Shown: positions 50,544-60,838, counted from the first letter of the stretch. The stretch is DNA of 64,000 bases from an uncultured Hyphomicrobiales bacterium (GCA_903878085.1 CAIRGJ010000063.1:1-64000), one strand, 5' to 3'. Numbers and translations: made by a program. The notes: generated from the sequence alone by a model not told the origin.

Positions 50544-52040
50544 ATGCCCGACTTCGACCTTGCCATCATCGGTGGCGGCATCAATGGAACCGGTCTGGCC
50601 CGCGACGCGGCGGGCCGCGGCTTGCGCGTGCTGCTGGTCGAGAGCAACGACCTCGGCTCCGGCACCTCCTCGGCTTCCAGCAAACTGATCCACGGCGGCC
50701 TGCGCTATCTGGAAAAATACGCCTTCCGGCTGGTGCGCGAAGCGCTCGGCGAGCGCGAAGTGCTGTTGCGCATGGCGCCGCACGTCATCCGCCCGATGCG
50801 TTTCATGCTGCCGCCGATGCCCGGCATGCGCGCACCGCTGCTGCTGCGCCTGGGCCTGTTCATTTACGACCGGCTGGCGCCGCGTCAACTACTGCCGCCG
50901 TCGCGCACCGTCGACCTCACGCATAACCCGATCGGCCAGCCGCTGCAGCGGCTGTTCCGCTACGGCTTCGAGTATTCCGACTGCTGGGTCGACGACGCCC
51001 GGCTGGTCTTGCTCACCGCGATGGATGCGAAGGAGCGCGGTGCGGACATCCGTATCCATACCCGTTGCGTGCGGGTCGAGCGCGGCGCGAATTGGGAACT
51101 GGTGCTCAATCGCCGCGGCCGCCGCGAGGTTGCGACCGCCCGCGTCCTGGTGAACGCCGCCGGGCCGTGGATCGGCGAAGTGGCCGAAACCGTGATCCGC
51201 CAGCCGCTCAAGGCGCCGGTGCGCCTGATCAAAGGCAGCCATATCGTCGTGCGCCGCCGTTTCGAACACGATTGCGGCTATATTTTTCAGGCGCCCGACG
51301 GCCGCGTCGTATTCGCTCTGCCGTTCGCCGACGAATTCACCTTGATCGGCACCACCGACGAAAACTTCGTCGGTGACCTCAAATCGCCGGCGCCGTCGCC
51401 GGCCGAGGTCACCTATCTCTGCGACGTCGTGAACCAGTATTTCCGCGAACGCGTGACGCCGGACGAACTGGTCTGGTCGTTTTCGGGCGTGCGCGCACTC
51501 TACGACGACGGTTCGAAAAGACCGGAAGACGTCACCCGCGATTACGAGCTGGTGCTCGATCAGAAAAAGGACCTGGCGCCGCTGCTCACGGTCTATGGCG
51601 GCAAGATCACCACCCACCGCAAGCTGGCGGAAGCGGCGATGGACAAGATCGGCGTCTTCTTCAAGACGCTGCCGCCGTGGACCGCGGGCTCCTCGCTGCC
51701 CGGCGGCGATTTTCCCGCCGACGGATTTTATGCGCTGGTCGGCGAGACCATCGGCCGATGGCCGTTCCTGTCGGAGCCGCATGCCCGCCGCCTGGTGCGG
51801 GCCTATGGCACGCGCGTCGAACGCATTCTCGGCGACGCCCAGAGCATGGACGATCTCGGGCCGCGTCTGACTGGCGATCTGACCGGCGCCGAACTGCGCT
51901 ATCTGGTCGAGCACGAATGGGTCGAGACCGCCGAAGACGTGTTGTACCGGCGCGGCAAGTTCGGCCTCAAGACCACACCCGACGAACGCATCGCGATCAA
52001 CCAGTTCATCGTGTCGTTGAGCGGCCAGGTGGCGTCCTGA
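50544..52040 (+). CDS. glpD: aerobic glycerol-3-phosphate dehydrogenase
   Basis: A 498-residue FAD enzyme that oxidises glycerol-3-phosphate to dihydroxyacetone phosphate at the membrane and feeds electrons to quinone. The FAD site DLAIIGGGINGTGLARDAAG and the family segment SSKLIHGGLRYLE are intact, as is YGGKITTHRKLAE. It is the first of four genes glpD, receiver, glpK, receiver. A hairpin (GGGCGA/TCGCCC, 50412-50433) lies upstream. No glpR or glpF is seen in the window. Confidence 0.95.
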   Translation: MPDFDLAIIGGGINGTGLARDAAGRGLRVLLVESNDLGSGTSSASSKLIHGGLRYLEKYAFRLVREALGEREVLLRMAPHVIRPMRFMLPPMPGMRAPLLLRLGLFIYDRLAPRQLLPPSRTVDLTHNPIGQPLQRLFRYGFEYSDCWVDDARLVLLTAMDAKERGADIRIHTRCVRVERGANWELVLNRRGRREVATARVLVNAAGPWIGEVAETVIRQPLKAPVRLIKGSHIVVRRRFEHDCGYIFQAPDGRVVFALPFADEFTLIGTTDENFVGDLKSPAPSPAEVTYLCDVVNQYFRERVTPDELVWSFSGVRALYDDGSKRPEDVTRDYELVLDQKKDLAPLLTVYGGKITTHRKLAEAAMDKIGVFFKTLPPWTAGSSLPGGDFPADGFYALVGETIGRWPFLSEPHARRLVRAYGTRVERILGDAQSMDDLGPRLTGDLTGAELRYLVEHEWVETAEDVLYRRGKFGLKTTPDERIAINQFIVSLSGQVAS

Positions 52041-52167
52041 GCTGCGGCGCGGCGTGGTTTACCAATCGTTACTTTCATTGTGACAATTAGGGTCGCGGTT
52101 TTCAGCTTACCGCTATACCTTTGTGGTTTAGTGCACGCGCATACCTCTTATTTCGCGGGTAGCGGAA

Positions 52168-52686
52168 ATGGCTGACACGATCGATATTGCCGCACTTCTC
52201 GCCGCCACCAAAGTGCTGGTGGTGGATGATGAGCATTACATGCGCAAAGTCGTGCGGGCTTTGCTGATGAGCGTCGGCATCCGGACGGTGTATGAAGCCC
52301 CCAACGGGCCGGCCGGTCTCGATATGATCCGCAACAACCAGCCCGACGTCGTCATCGTCGACTGGCAGATGCCGGGGCTCGACGGCGCCGGCTTCGTGCG
52401 CATGGTGCGTTCGCCCGACACCTTCCCATACCCCGATATCCCGATCATCATGCTCACCGGGCATGGCGAACGCTCGCGCGTGGTCGAGGCGATCCAGATC
52501 GGCGTCAATGAATTCCTGCTCAAGCCGGTATCGTCCAAAGCGCTGTACAACCGTCTGGTGACGGTGCTGACCAAGCCTCGCCGGATCGTGAAATCCGGCG
52601 ATTATTACGGCCCGGTGCCGCGCAACCTCGCGTTGATGAACGAGGACAACGATCGCGCCATGGCCCAACTGGTGTTGGTGAACTAA
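52168..52686 (+). CDS. stand-alone receiver (response regulator) protein
   Basis: A 172-residue CheY-like protein with a receiver domain and no output domain. The acidic pocket is VVDDEH, the phosphorylated residue Asp65 (VIVDWQMPG), Thr97 (IMLTGHG) and Lys119 (LLKPVS). The tail of about 45 residues after the domain includes SGDYYGPVPRN, shared with the receiver at 54264. It lies between glpD and glpK in the same direction. No histidine kinase is adjacent. It probably regulates by protein contact. Confidence 0.9.
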   Translation: MADTIDIAALLAATKVLVVDDEHYMRKVVRALLMSVGIRTVYEAPNGPAGLDMIRNNQPDVVIVDWQMPGLDGAGFVRMVRSPDTFPYPDIPIIMLTGHGERSRVVEAIQIGVNEFLLKPVSSKALYNRLVTVLTKPRRIVKSGDYYGPVPRNLALMNEDNDRAMAQLVLVN

Positions 52687-52730
52687 GCCCGCTGGCTTAG
52701 TCTGCCCCGGCGTCACTCCGGGGAAGCGTC

Positions 52731-54227
52731 TTGCCGGCCGCACTCATCGCCATCGACCAAGGCACCACCTCGACGCGCGCTATTGCGTTCGACGCGGCGT
52801 TGTGGCCGCTCGCCACCGCGCAACGGGAACTGCGCCAGATTTTTCCGCGTCCCGGTTGGGTCGAGCACGACCCGGAGGAGATCTGGCAGGCCGTGGTTGC
52901 GACCGTGCGCGCGGTCATGACCGAGGGTCATCTTTCCGCCAAAGATATCGCCGGCATCGGCATCACCAACCAACGTGAAACCACCGTTCTCTGGGACCGC
53001 GCCACCGGCAAGCCGATCCACAATGCCATTGTCTGGCAAGATCGCCGCACCGCGGAGTTTTGCGACGCGCTGAAGCGTGACGGCCATGAGCCGATGGTCG
53101 CCGCCAAGACCGGGCTGATCCTCGATCCATATTTCTCCGCCAGCAAAATTGCCTGGTTGCTTGACAATGTCGCCGGCGCGCGCGCGTCGGCCGAAGCCGG
53201 CCGGCTCGCCTTCGGCACCATTGACTGTTTTCTGTTGTGGCGACTGACCGGCGGCAAGGTCCATGCCACCGACGCCAGCAATGCCGCGCGCACGCTGCTG
53301 TTGGATATCGGCAGCGGCGCATGGGACGATAGTCTGTGCCGTTTGTTCGGCGTGCCGCCAAGCCTGCTGCCGCAGGTGCGCGATTGCGCCGGAGAATTTG
53401 GCGAAACCACGCCGGACTTGTTCGGCGGACCCATCCGCATTCTCGGCATGGCCGGCGACCAGCAGGCGGCGACGGTCGGGCAGGGCTGTTTCAAACCCGG
53501 CATGATGAAATCGACCTACGGCACCGGCTGCTTTGCGCTGCTCAATACTGGCACCGAGCGCGTCGTCTCGCGCAACCGGCTGCTCACCACCGTCGCCTAT
53601 CAGCTCGACGGCAAGCGCACTTACGCGCTGGAGGGTGCGATCTTCATCGCCGGCGCCGCGGTGCAATGGCTGCGCGACGGCCTCAAGATCATCGCCAAGT
53701 CGTCCGAGGTCGGCGCACTCGCGGCACGCGCCGATCCAGCCGAGCAGGTCTATCTGGTGCCGGCCTTTGTCGGCCTGGGCGCGCCCTATTGGGACCCGCA
53801 GGCGCGGGCGGCGATCTTCGGGCTGACGCGCAATTCCGGGGGGCCTGAGATCGCGCGGGCCGCGCTGGATGCGGTCGGCTACCAGACCCGCGATCTCTTG
53901 GAGGCGATGCGCGCCGACTGGCCGCAGGCCGCGGGCGCCGACACCGTGCTGCGCGTCGATGGCGGCATGACCGCGAGCGATCCGTGCATGCAATTTCTCG
54001 CCGATATTCTGGCGAGCCCGGTCGATCGTCCGGTGGTGATGGAAACCACAGCCCTGGGTGCGGCCTATCTCGCCGGGCGTCAGGCCGGACTATGCCCCGA
54101 CCTCGACGGTTTCGCCGCGCAATGGCGGCTCGATCGCCGATTCGAGCCGCGGATGGATTCCACCGTGCGCGAGCGCAAATATGCCGGCTGGAAAGACGCG
54201 GTGCGGCGTACGTTAACGGCGCAGTGA
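52731..54227 (+). CDS. glpK: glycerol kinase
   Basis: A 498-residue FGGY kinase that phosphorylates glycerol with ATP to give glycerol-3-phosphate for GlpD. It begins [15 protein letters not shown], with [38 protein letters not shown] and the C-terminal [19 protein letters not shown]. The start is a TTG (52731) with GGGGAAG at a proper distance; no ATG precedes the conserved ALIAIDQG. It lies between two receiver genes, with only 44 and 36 bases between them, so the group is likely one operon. Confidence 0.95.
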   Translation: MPAALIAIDQGTTSTRAIAFDAALWPLATAQRELRQIFPRPGWVEHDPEEIWQAVVATVRAVMTEGHLSAKDIAGIGITNQRETTVLWDRATGKPIHNAIVWQDRRTAEFCDALKRDGHEPMVAAKTGLILDPYFSASKIAWLLDNVAGARASAEAGRLAFGTIDCFLLWRLTGGKVHATDASNAARTLLLDIGSGAWDDSLCRLFGVPPSLLPQVRDCAGEFGETTPDLFGGPIRILGMAGDQQAATVGQGCFKPGMMKSTYGTGCFALLNTGTERVVSRNRLLTTVAYQLDGKRTYALEGAIFIAGAAVQWLRDGLKIIAKSSEVGALAARADPAEQVYLVPAFVGLGAPYWDPQARAAIFGLTRNSGGPEIARAALDAVGYQTRDLLEAMRADWPQAAGADTVLRVDGGMTASDPCMQFLADILASPVDRPVVMETTALGAAYLAGRQAGLCPDLDGFAAQWRLDRRFEPRMDSTVRERKYAGWKDAVRRTLTAQ

Positions 54228-54263
54228 CGGTTCCCGGGCACAGTCGTGCGGGGGACAAATTCC

Positions 54264-54764
54264 GTGACCATCAACGCCAAGCAAGCCGAAACTCTGATCC
54301 ACCAGCTCAGCGTGCTGGTGGTTGATGACAGTCAATTCATGCGCAACATGGTGCGCAGCCTGCTCGCCAATATCGGCGTGAAAAAAACCTTTGAGGCCGC
54401 CGACGGCATCGCCGCCTTGGAAATGATCCGCGACGTGTCGCCCGATGTGGTGGTGCTGGACTGGGAAATGCCGCTGCTCAACGGTCCCGAACTGGTGCGC
54501 ATCGTGCGCTCGCCCGGCGTGTTCCCGAGTCCCGATATTCCGATCATCATGCTCAGCGGCCACGGCGAACGCTGGCGCGTGCTCGAGGCGGCCAAGCTCG
54601 GCGTCAACGAATTCCTGTGCAAGCCGGTTTCGGCCAAGGCGCTGATGGAGCGGTTGATCTCGATTGTGCTCAAGCCGCGCGCGAGCGTACGGCTCGGCGA
54701 ATATTACGGCCCGGCGCCGCGGCCGCCGTCGCTCAAGAAGAACTCCGCCGGCGCAGCATTCTGA
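54264..54764 (+). CDS. stand-alone receiver (response regulator) protein
   Basis: A 166-residue receiver-only protein. Phosphorylation site Asp66 (VVLDWEMP), Ser98 (IMLSGHG) and Lys120 (LCKPVS) are in place; VLVVDDSQ forms the acidic pocket. It is a paralogue of the receiver upstream of glpK, sharing IPIIML-GHGER, GVNEFL-KPVS and the tail YYGPAPRP. I use the GTG at 54264, eight bases downstream of GGGGGAC. Its partner kinase is unknown. Confidence 0.88.
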   Translation: MTINAKQAETLIHQLSVLVVDDSQFMRNMVRSLLANIGVKKTFEAADGIAALEMIRDVSPDVVVLDWEMPLLNGPELVRIVRSPGVFPSPDIPIIMLSGHGERWRVLEAAKLGVNEFLCKPVSAKALMERLISIVLKPRASVRLGEYYGPAPRPPSLKKNSAGAAF

Positions 54765-54770
54765 ACACGC

Positions 54771-55028
54771 CTATTCGCGGCTGCTCTGGCCGGGCGGGCG
54801 GAACAGAAAAATCAAGAACCACACCGGCACAATGATCAGCGAGCCGAGCAGCACGTTGGGCCAGGCCCAGGTGAAGCCCTGCTTGGCGTAGTCCTCGATG
54901 CGGTCGGCCGACAGCCCGAATTCGCGCATCAATTGCTCGGCGGTAATGCCGAAATGCGAGAGAATGGCCCCGACCACCAATGAGGCGACGATGACTTTGA
55001 CCAGCGTCCGAACGATGGGATTCAGCAT
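54771..55028 (-). CDS. small membrane protein (DUF6460-like)
   Basis: An 85-residue protein with two hydrophobic segments, VKVIVASLVVGAILSHFG and the VLLGSLIIVPVWFLIFLF region. The linker between them has FGLSADRIEDYAKQG. It resembles, from memory, DUF6460 proteins of Bradyrhizobium that share the GITP/DIW-type linker and the ending IVVPIW. The function is unknown. It is convergent with the receiver gene six bases away. Confidence 0.7.
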   Translation of the reverse strand: MLNPIVRTLVKVIVASLVVGAILSHFGITAEQLMREFGLSADRIEDYAKQGFTWAWPNVLLGSLIIVPVWFLIFLFRPPGQSSRE

Positions 55029-55124
55029 CCGTGCCCTGTCGCGCCAGCGCTAGGCCGGCGGGGTGATTCGCATCTGACGCAATGATAGTCGAACGACGCC
55101 CCGACTTCACGCTCGCAACGGCAG

Positions 55125-57053
55125 TCAGGGCTTTTGCGCCGGCGCCTGTTCGGCCGCGGGGAGGGCAACGCCGGCCGGTGCGCCGCCGGTCAGCCGCTCG
55201 ATCGCCGAGCGCACCGCGTCACGCGCGCTGCGTTCGCGCACCGCGTTCAGCAGCGGCGCGGCCGCGCCCGAACGTCGGATCAGGGCCTCCGGATCGGGCA
55301 GCATGATCGGGTCGTCCCACGAGCCCTGTACGATGAACGGCAGTTCGAACGGCGCCGTCCCGCCCCGGGCCGCGGGGACCAGCGCGGCCGAGCCTTTGAG
55401 GTCTAGTTCGCGTTCGGGGATCGAGGCCGAGCCGGCCAGCGCCAGGCGCACCGCCGCGCCTTCGACCTTCATGTCCTCGACCATGACCGTGCCTTTGACG
55501 ATCTTGAGCGCAACGGTGATCCGGTCATAGGGTGTCTTGCCGCTGCGGAATTCGCCGCCGCCGGACAGCGGCCGCCGTTCCAGCCGCCGCAGCAACTGCT
55601 CGACATTCAGGCCGGCGACTGCGCCATTGAGGCCGTTGAGACCGGCGGTGCCGCTCAAGGTGCGGGTGACCGCGAGCACGCTGTCACCGGTGCCCTCGAC
55701 CGCCAGCGATATGTTGCCTTTGCCTTCCAGGCGCTTCAGCCCGAACAGCTGGCCGAGGCAGCTTTCCAGATCGACGTCGGTGAATTGCAGCTGCGATTTG
55801 ACGTCGATGCCGGATTCGAAAATCGCCAGCGCGAGCGAGCCCTGGATCAAGCCGCCATAGGCCTGGGCTTCGCCGATGGTCACCACCAGATGGCCGCCGC
55901 GCAAGTTGGCGCCGATGGCGGTGCGTCCGATTTTGGCATTGGACATGGTGACGTTGGCGGCCGACAGGCGCAGATCGAGATCGATGCCGGAAAGGCCGTC
56001 GAGCGTGATGCGGCCGCTGCTCCACTCGCGCTGATTGGAGGTGAGCAGGCGGACGGTCGAGACGTAAGGCGACAGATCGAGAGTGTCGGACGCCAACGTG
56101 CCTTGCAGCGTCTTGCGGCCGTCGGTAGCGAATGTGAGCACGCCCTCGGCGGTGTTGCCGTCGAGTTCGACGTTGACGCCGGACAGGCCGATATTGCCGC
56201 CGACCACATTGGTTTGCGCCTTGATCGCAAAGCGGCCGAAGCCGCCGCCTGGCAGCGGCTGCTGGCCGGTCCAGATCAGGGCATTGCGCAACGAGACTGC
56301 GTCGGCAGCGACGGTGCCTTCGATCTTGAGCGTCGGCTGGACGCTGATCGAGCCTTCGAAGGCGGCCTTCATCGGCGCGCCTGCGAGGCGCAGCTTCAGG
56401 CCGGAGCGGTTGCCGGTGATCGCCGCCGGAAAATCCGCCAGCGTCATGCTGGCGTTGACTTGTTCGTCGTGCCAGACGAAGCGCCCGGTGGCGCCGAAGC
56501 TCTTGGAGATCGACGGCCAGGCCAGCGACAGATCGACATTGCGCACGGTCTCGTCGACTTTATGCGCCGGGTCGCGCACCACGATGGTGCCGTTATCGAT
56601 GCGCATTTCCGCGAACGCCCGCGTTCGCTGCGCCGGCTTCTGGCTGCGCGCCAGCGCATCGATCAGGCCGGACCAGTTTGACTGGCCGTTACCGTCGAGA
56701 TCGATGGCAATGTTCGGCCGCACCAGCGCCACATCGGCGATCTCGACGCGTCCAATCAGCAACGGGAAAAACCGCAGGCGCGCGGTCAGTTTTTCTGCGG
56801 TGAGCGCCGGTCTATTGGCGTCGCCGAGCACGACATCGGCGAAACTGACGGTGCCCGACGGAAACAGCGAAACCGAGGCTTGGCCGCGCAGGATAGGGTT
56901 CAAGCCGGTGACGGCGCGGATCTCGGCCATGGCCTGGTCGCGCACGCTGTCCGCCGAAATCAGCAGCCCGGCGGTCATGAGCACGCCGGCGCCGGCCGCG
57001 AGCACGGCAAGCAGGATAAATCCCAAGCGTTTTAGGCCGGTGGAAGCCGTCAA
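55125..57053 (-). CDS. AsmA family protein
   Basis: A 642-residue envelope protein. One N-terminal membrane helix (FILLAVLAAGAGVLMTAGLL) anchors a long beta-rich region with repeated beta-hairpin patterns, including FPSGTVSFADVVLGD early and AVRLALAGSASIPERELDL near the end; these are AsmA_N and AsmA-C-like features. AsmA-like proteins are implicated in moving phospholipids to the outer membrane. The start is a TTG at 57053, with no better codon upstream. A proline/alanine-rich tail ends the protein. Confidence 0.85.
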   Translation of the reverse strand: MTASTGLKRLGFILLAVLAAGAGVLMTAGLLISADSVRDQAMAEIRAVTGLNPILRGQASVSLFPSGTVSFADVVLGDANRPALTAEKLTARLRFFPLLIGRVEIADVALVRPNIAIDLDGNGQSNWSGLIDALARSQKPAQRTRAFAEMRIDNGTIVVRDPAHKVDETVRNVDLSLAWPSISKSFGATGRFVWHDEQVNASMTLADFPAAITGNRSGLKLRLAGAPMKAAFEGSISVQPTLKIEGTVAADAVSLRNALIWTGQQPLPGGGFGRFAIKAQTNVVGGNIGLSGVNVELDGNTAEGVLTFATDGRKTLQGTLASDTLDLSPYVSTVRLLTSNQREWSSGRITLDGLSGIDLDLRLSAANVTMSNAKIGRTAIGANLRGGHLVVTIGEAQAYGGLIQGSLALAIFESGIDVKSQLQFTDVDLESCLGQLFGLKRLEGKGNISLAVEGTGDSVLAVTRTLSGTAGLNGLNGAVAGLNVEQLLRRLERRPLSGGGEFRSGKTPYDRITVALKIVKGTVMVEDMKVEGAAVRLALAGSASIPERELDLKGSAALVPAARGGTAPFELPFIVQGSWDDPIMLPDPEALIRRSGAAAPLLNAVRERSARDAVRSAIERLTGGAPAGVALPAAEQAPAQKP

Positions 57054-57185
57054 AGGTGAGAATCCGGTGTTTTCGGTGTCGGTCGCCGGCGGACTATACC
57101 ATCGGCTCGCGGCAGGCCAACCGTGGAAGGCCTCTGTGACCCTTTCATGGCTGCTTACGCGGGGCCTTTCGCGCGAGATTCCCGC

Positions 57186-57932
57186 TCACCGCGCGATGAT
57201 TCCCCGCTGTTCCGGCATCGTGGCGTCGGCAATCTCGGCGATCATCTTCTTGACGATGGCCTGGCCGAACGAGCCAAAATCCTTCGCCTCCAGCACGAAC
57301 GAGCCCGGCCCGCCAGTGACGTTGTTGCGATAGTAATTCGCCAGCCCGCCGGGCGGGTTGGTGTGCTCGGGATTCCAGGCCAGCGGCCGCTCGCTCAGGA
57401 TCACCAGGCCGTTGATGGTGATGCCGAGCGCCAGCGCCTCGTCGCGCGCCAGCGTCACGTCGCGGCCGGCATTGTTGGTGCCGTCGCCGGACACGTCGAT
57501 GGTGTGGCGCTCGGCCTTGAAGGGCGAGCGCTCGAACTGCGCCACCGCGAAATCGATGCCGCCGCTGATGGCGGTGCGGTCGGCGAAGGAGCGCGGCGAT
57601 TCCAGCAGGCGGTCGCCGAATTCCTGCGCCGTCTTCGGCCCGTCGATCGGCGTCCAGTCGATCACGACCTTCTGGTTGCCGAAGCCCGACCATTCCAGAA
57701 ATAAAACTGCGATGCGGTGGTTGCGCCCGGCGCCGATCGCCTCGAGCACGCGCTTGTCGGCGATCGCGGCGGCGTAGCCCTCGCGTTGCAGCTTGAATTT
57801 TTCACTATCGACGCTGCGCGACACGTCCGCCGCCAGAACCAGCAGCAGGTCCACCGGCTCGGCCGCGCGCGCGGGCAGCGGCAGCGCCAGCATCGTGGCG
57901 AGCAGGAAGGCGCAGGAGAGCAAACGGCGCAT
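57186..57932 (-). CDS. DUF1194 vWA-like secreted protein
   Basis: A 248-residue exported protein. Signal peptide MRRLLSCAFLLATMLALPLP ends at ARA, then the von Willebrand A-type metal site DVSRS (Asp36-x-Ser-x-Ser40) and TIDVSGDGTNNAGRDV. This matches DUF1194. The fold should bind a divalent ion and another protein in the periplasm. The ATG at 57932 precedes the signal peptide. Ends 132 bases before the AsmA gene's start region; no partner is evident. Confidence 0.87.
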   Translation of the reverse strand: MRRLLSCAFLLATMLALPLPARAAEPVDLLLVLAADVSRSVDSEKFKLQREGYAAAIADKRVLEAIGAGRNHRIAVLFLEWSGFGNQKVVIDWTPIDGPKTAQEFGDRLLESPRSFADRTAISGGIDFAVAQFERSPFKAERHTIDVSGDGTNNAGRDVTLARDEALALGITINGLVILSERPLAWNPEHTNPPGGLANYYRNNVTGGPGSFVLEAKDFGSFGQAIVKKMIAEIADATMPEQRGIIAR

Positions 57933-57976
57933 GACCACCTCCACTCCGTCGAGGAGCAAAGTCTACCCGATCCCGC

Positions 57977-60838
57977 CTATTCCGCCAGCATCCGGGTGGC
58001 CGGAAACGCCACTTCGACCAGCGTCCCGCTATCGACCTGGCTGGTGATGCGGAAACGGGCGTGGTTGGCCTCCGACAGGGCCTTGGTGATCGGCAGGCCT
58101 AAGCCGGTGCCGCTGGAACCCCAGCGCGCCGCGGTCGCGAGCTGGCGGAACGGCTCCAGCGCGGTCTGCAGCTCCTTTTCGCTCATGCCGACGCCGGTGT
58201 CGCGCACCCGCAGCACCACCTCGTTGTCGTCATTGACCGCGGTGGAGACGATCACCTGGCCGCCGGCCCCGGTGAACTTGATCGAGTTCGACAAGAGATT
58301 AAGCGCGATCTGGCGCACCGAGCGGGCGTCGGCCACGATCTGCGGCAGCGTTACCGGCAGCGACGTGCGGATGATGACGCGCTCTTTGTTGGCCTCTTCC
58401 TGCATGATGGCGACGCATTGCTGCACCAGGTCGTTCAAGTTGACGCTGACGAAAGTCAGTTCGAGCTTGCCGGCCTCGATCTTCGACAGATCGAGCAGGT
58501 CGTTGAGCAGCGAGATCAGATGGCCGCCGGAGGCGTGAATGTCCTTGAGATATTGCCGGTAGCGATCGTTGCCGACCGGGCCGAAACGCTCGTCCATCAT
58601 CACCTCGGAGAAACCGATGATGGCGTTGAGCGGCGTGCGGATTTCGTGGCTGATCTTGGCGAGGAATTCGGATTTGGCGGTGGAGGCGCGCTCGGCCTGC
58701 TGCCGGGCTTTGGTCAATTCTTCCTCGGTGCGCTTCCAGGCGGTGACGTCGCGCAACACCGCGCACAGTCTTTCGTCGTCTTCGATGCGCCCGATGGTGA
58801 CGTAGAGCGGCACCAGGCCGCCGCGCTTGACGCGGCCGATGGCGTCACGGCCGGGCTCGAGAATGCCGGCGGCGGCGCCGCGCGCCAGCCGCTCGAGATA
58901 ATCCGTCACGCTGCGGCGGCTTTCCGGCGCGAACAGATCGCCGAATGTCATCTCGGAAAAATCGGCGGCGTCGTAGCCGAACAGCGCCTCGGCGCTGCGG
59001 TTGGCCGACAGCACGCGGCCGGCGCGGTCAAGCACCAGCACGCCGTCGGTGGCGGTGTCGAGGATCGCGCTCAGCTCGTGGTTCTCTTTCTCGAGACGGC
59101 TCAATGACCGTTCGGCGGCGCCGGTGCGCTCGTCGTTGGCGGGCTGGGTATTGATCATCAGCACCAGCGCGTTCTCGCTGTTCCACGTCACGCTGAACAG
59201 CTTGCCCTCGACCGGCTTCTGCTTGCCGTTGACGGTGGTGATGCTGAGCGTCTTGCTGCCGTTTCTACCGGGAGTAGCGCCGGGCAAATCGTTGCTCTCG
59301 ATGAACAGGCTGTCGAGCCCGCCGGCTTCGGCCAGAGCATCGAGATCGGCGTAGCCGGTCCATTCAAGGAAGGCGCGGTTGGCATAAACCAGATTGTTGA
59401 GCCGATAGACCAGGACGCCGATCGGCAGCCGGTCGAGGATCGCCCGGCTTTCCTGTGCGTCGCCAATGCGCGTGGTCTGGGCCGGTGCAGGCGGCAGCGA
59501 CGCCGGCACCACGAAGGGCTCCTCATCGAATTCATCGGCGGCCGGCGCGGCGCCGGATTTGTCAGGGCCATTCTTGAGCCGGGCATTGAGTTCGCGCGCC
59601 AACTCTTCGAATGCGCTGTGCTCGGCCGGCTTGAGCGCAGGCGCCTGCTCGATTGGCGTGGGCGCGGGCGGCTGAATCGGAGCGGCGCGAAATTCAATGA
59701 CGTCGGCGGTCGGCCTTTCGGGGCTCGTTGGCGCGCTCGGCTTCGCCGCGGCGATACGAATCATGTCGCGGCAAATGCCGAAGCCGCGGAAGCCTTCGAA
59801 CTTGCGGTCGCGGTCGAACACCGGCAGGCCGGACATCTCGATCGCCAGCCGTTCGGTTGAACCGTCGACCGGCCAGTGCACGACGAGGCCGCTCCAGGTT
59901 TCGCGCGACGCCAGCGCCTGAGCGATCTGACCGTGGCTGTCGACTTGCAGAGTCTCGGCGACTTCCGCCCAGGGCCGATTGAGCACGGCGGCGGTGTTCG
60001 GTCCGACGAGCTTGGCGAAGTCATTGATACCGAGGGTGAAGCGGGTCGCCGCGTCCATCTGCCAAACGAACCGGAATTGGCGCGGCCGCTCGGGCGCTGG
60101 GTTTCTTGGCGTGGTGGACGCAGCGATTGCCGCCGCGGCGTCGTTGGCGCGCGCGCCGGCGTGACTGGTGATCTGGGCGCCGCTGGGCGCGGCTTCAAAT
60201 TCGGCAAGCAGCGTCACGGTGGCGCCGGCGCCGAGCCGCAACATCGTGACGTGTCCGGCGGCGATGTCGCCTTCGGCGGCGCCGTTACGGCTGGCCTCGC
60301 TGGCGAGCCGTTCGGCGCCGAGCGCGATCAAGTCACGCTGACTGCCGAGCAATGTGCGTGCGGCCGGCGTCGCTTCGATCAATTCGCCATCGGCGGTGAA
60401 CAACGCTGCCGGACCATCGCAGTCGGCCAGCAGCCGGCGTGCACGCTCGGGCAGGCCGAGATCCTTGCCGGAGCGCTCGGTCGAAACCACCAGAACCGCG
60501 GCGCTGTTGTCGTTGAGGATGATGCGTGAGCACAGGCAGGTCAGCGTGCCGCCGAAGCGCGCGCCGAAGCCGCGCAGCCGTTCGAGCCGTGGCGCGCCGC
60601 CCTGCGGCAGCGTGCCGGCCAGCCGCGCGACTTGCGCGGCGCTGACATGCTGGGGATCGAAACGAAGAGCGCTGAGGGCGGCAGGCGAGGGCGCGTCAAA
60701 GACGGCGGCCGCAACCGGATTGGCCCACAGAATGCGCGGCGCGTCGGCCGCCCATAGCCATGCCGGCATCGGGCTCAGGGCATGGGCCGCGAGCCGCGGA
60801 TCGGTCAGTCCGGCAGATTGGAACTTAGTCCCATTCAT
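57977..60838 (-). CDS. PAS-domain sensor histidine kinase (PleC/DivJ/PdhS-like)
   Basis: A 953-residue soluble kinase. Several PAS-like domains occupy the N-terminal two thirds, with a low-complexity Pro/Ala-rich linker around 370-430. The kinase core starts FLAKISHEIRTPLNAIIGFSE with phosphoacceptor His731, followed by MMDERFGPVGNDRYRQYLKDI, DLLDLSKIEAGK and an ATPase with GVGMSEKE and GTGLGLPI. This core is like that of the DivK-directed kinases PleC, DivJ and PdhS in alphaproteobacteria; the large N-terminus resembles Brucella PdhS. The ATG at 60838 or the GTG at 60844 starts the gene. Confidence 0.85.
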   Translation of the reverse strand: MNGTKFQSAGLTDPRLAAHALSPMPAWLWAADAPRILWANPVAAAVFDAPSPAALSALRFDPQHVSAAQVARLAGTLPQGGAPRLERLRGFGARFGGTLTCLCSRIILNDNSAAVLVVSTERSGKDLGLPERARRLLADCDGPAALFTADGELIEATPAARTLLGSQRDLIALGAERLASEASRNGAAEGDIAAGHVTMLRLGAGATVTLLAEFEAAPSGAQITSHAGARANDAAAAIAASTTPRNPAPERPRQFRFVWQMDAATRFTLGINDFAKLVGPNTAAVLNRPWAEVAETLQVDSHGQIAQALASRETWSGLVVHWPVDGSTERLAIEMSGLPVFDRDRKFEGFRGFGICRDMIRIAAAKPSAPTSPERPTADVIEFRAAPIQPPAPTPIEQAPALKPAEHSAFEELARELNARLKNGPDKSGAAPAADEFDEEPFVVPASLPPAPAQTTRIGDAQESRAILDRLPIGVLVYRLNNLVYANRAFLEWTGYADLDALAEAGGLDSLFIESNDLPGATPGRNGSKTLSITTVNGKQKPVEGKLFSVTWNSENALVLMINTQPANDERTGAAERSLSRLEKENHELSAILDTATDGVLVLDRAGRVLSANRSAEALFGYDAADFSEMTFGDLFAPESRRSVTDYLERLARGAAAGILEPGRDAIGRVKRGGLVPLYVTIGRIEDDERLCAVLRDVTAWKRTEEELTKARQQAERASTAKSEFLAKISHEIRTPLNAIIGFSEVMMDERFGPVGNDRYRQYLKDIHASGGHLISLLNDLLDLSKIEAGKLELTFVSVNLNDLVQQCVAIMQEEANKERVIIRTSLPVTLPQIVADARSVRQIALNLLSNSIKFTGAGGQVIVSTAVNDDNEVVLRVRDTGVGMSEKELQTALEPFRQLATAARWGSSGTGLGLPITKALSEANHARFRITSQVDSGTLVEVAFPATRMLAE

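Noticed and set aside
52713-53993. 426-codon open frame opposite glpK
   Set aside because: Antisense shadow of glpK; no ribosome-binding site and no recognisable fold.
56083-57333. 416-codon open frame opposite the AsmA gene
   Set aside because: Spans the AsmA gene start and the next intergenic region; composition is that of a shadow frame.
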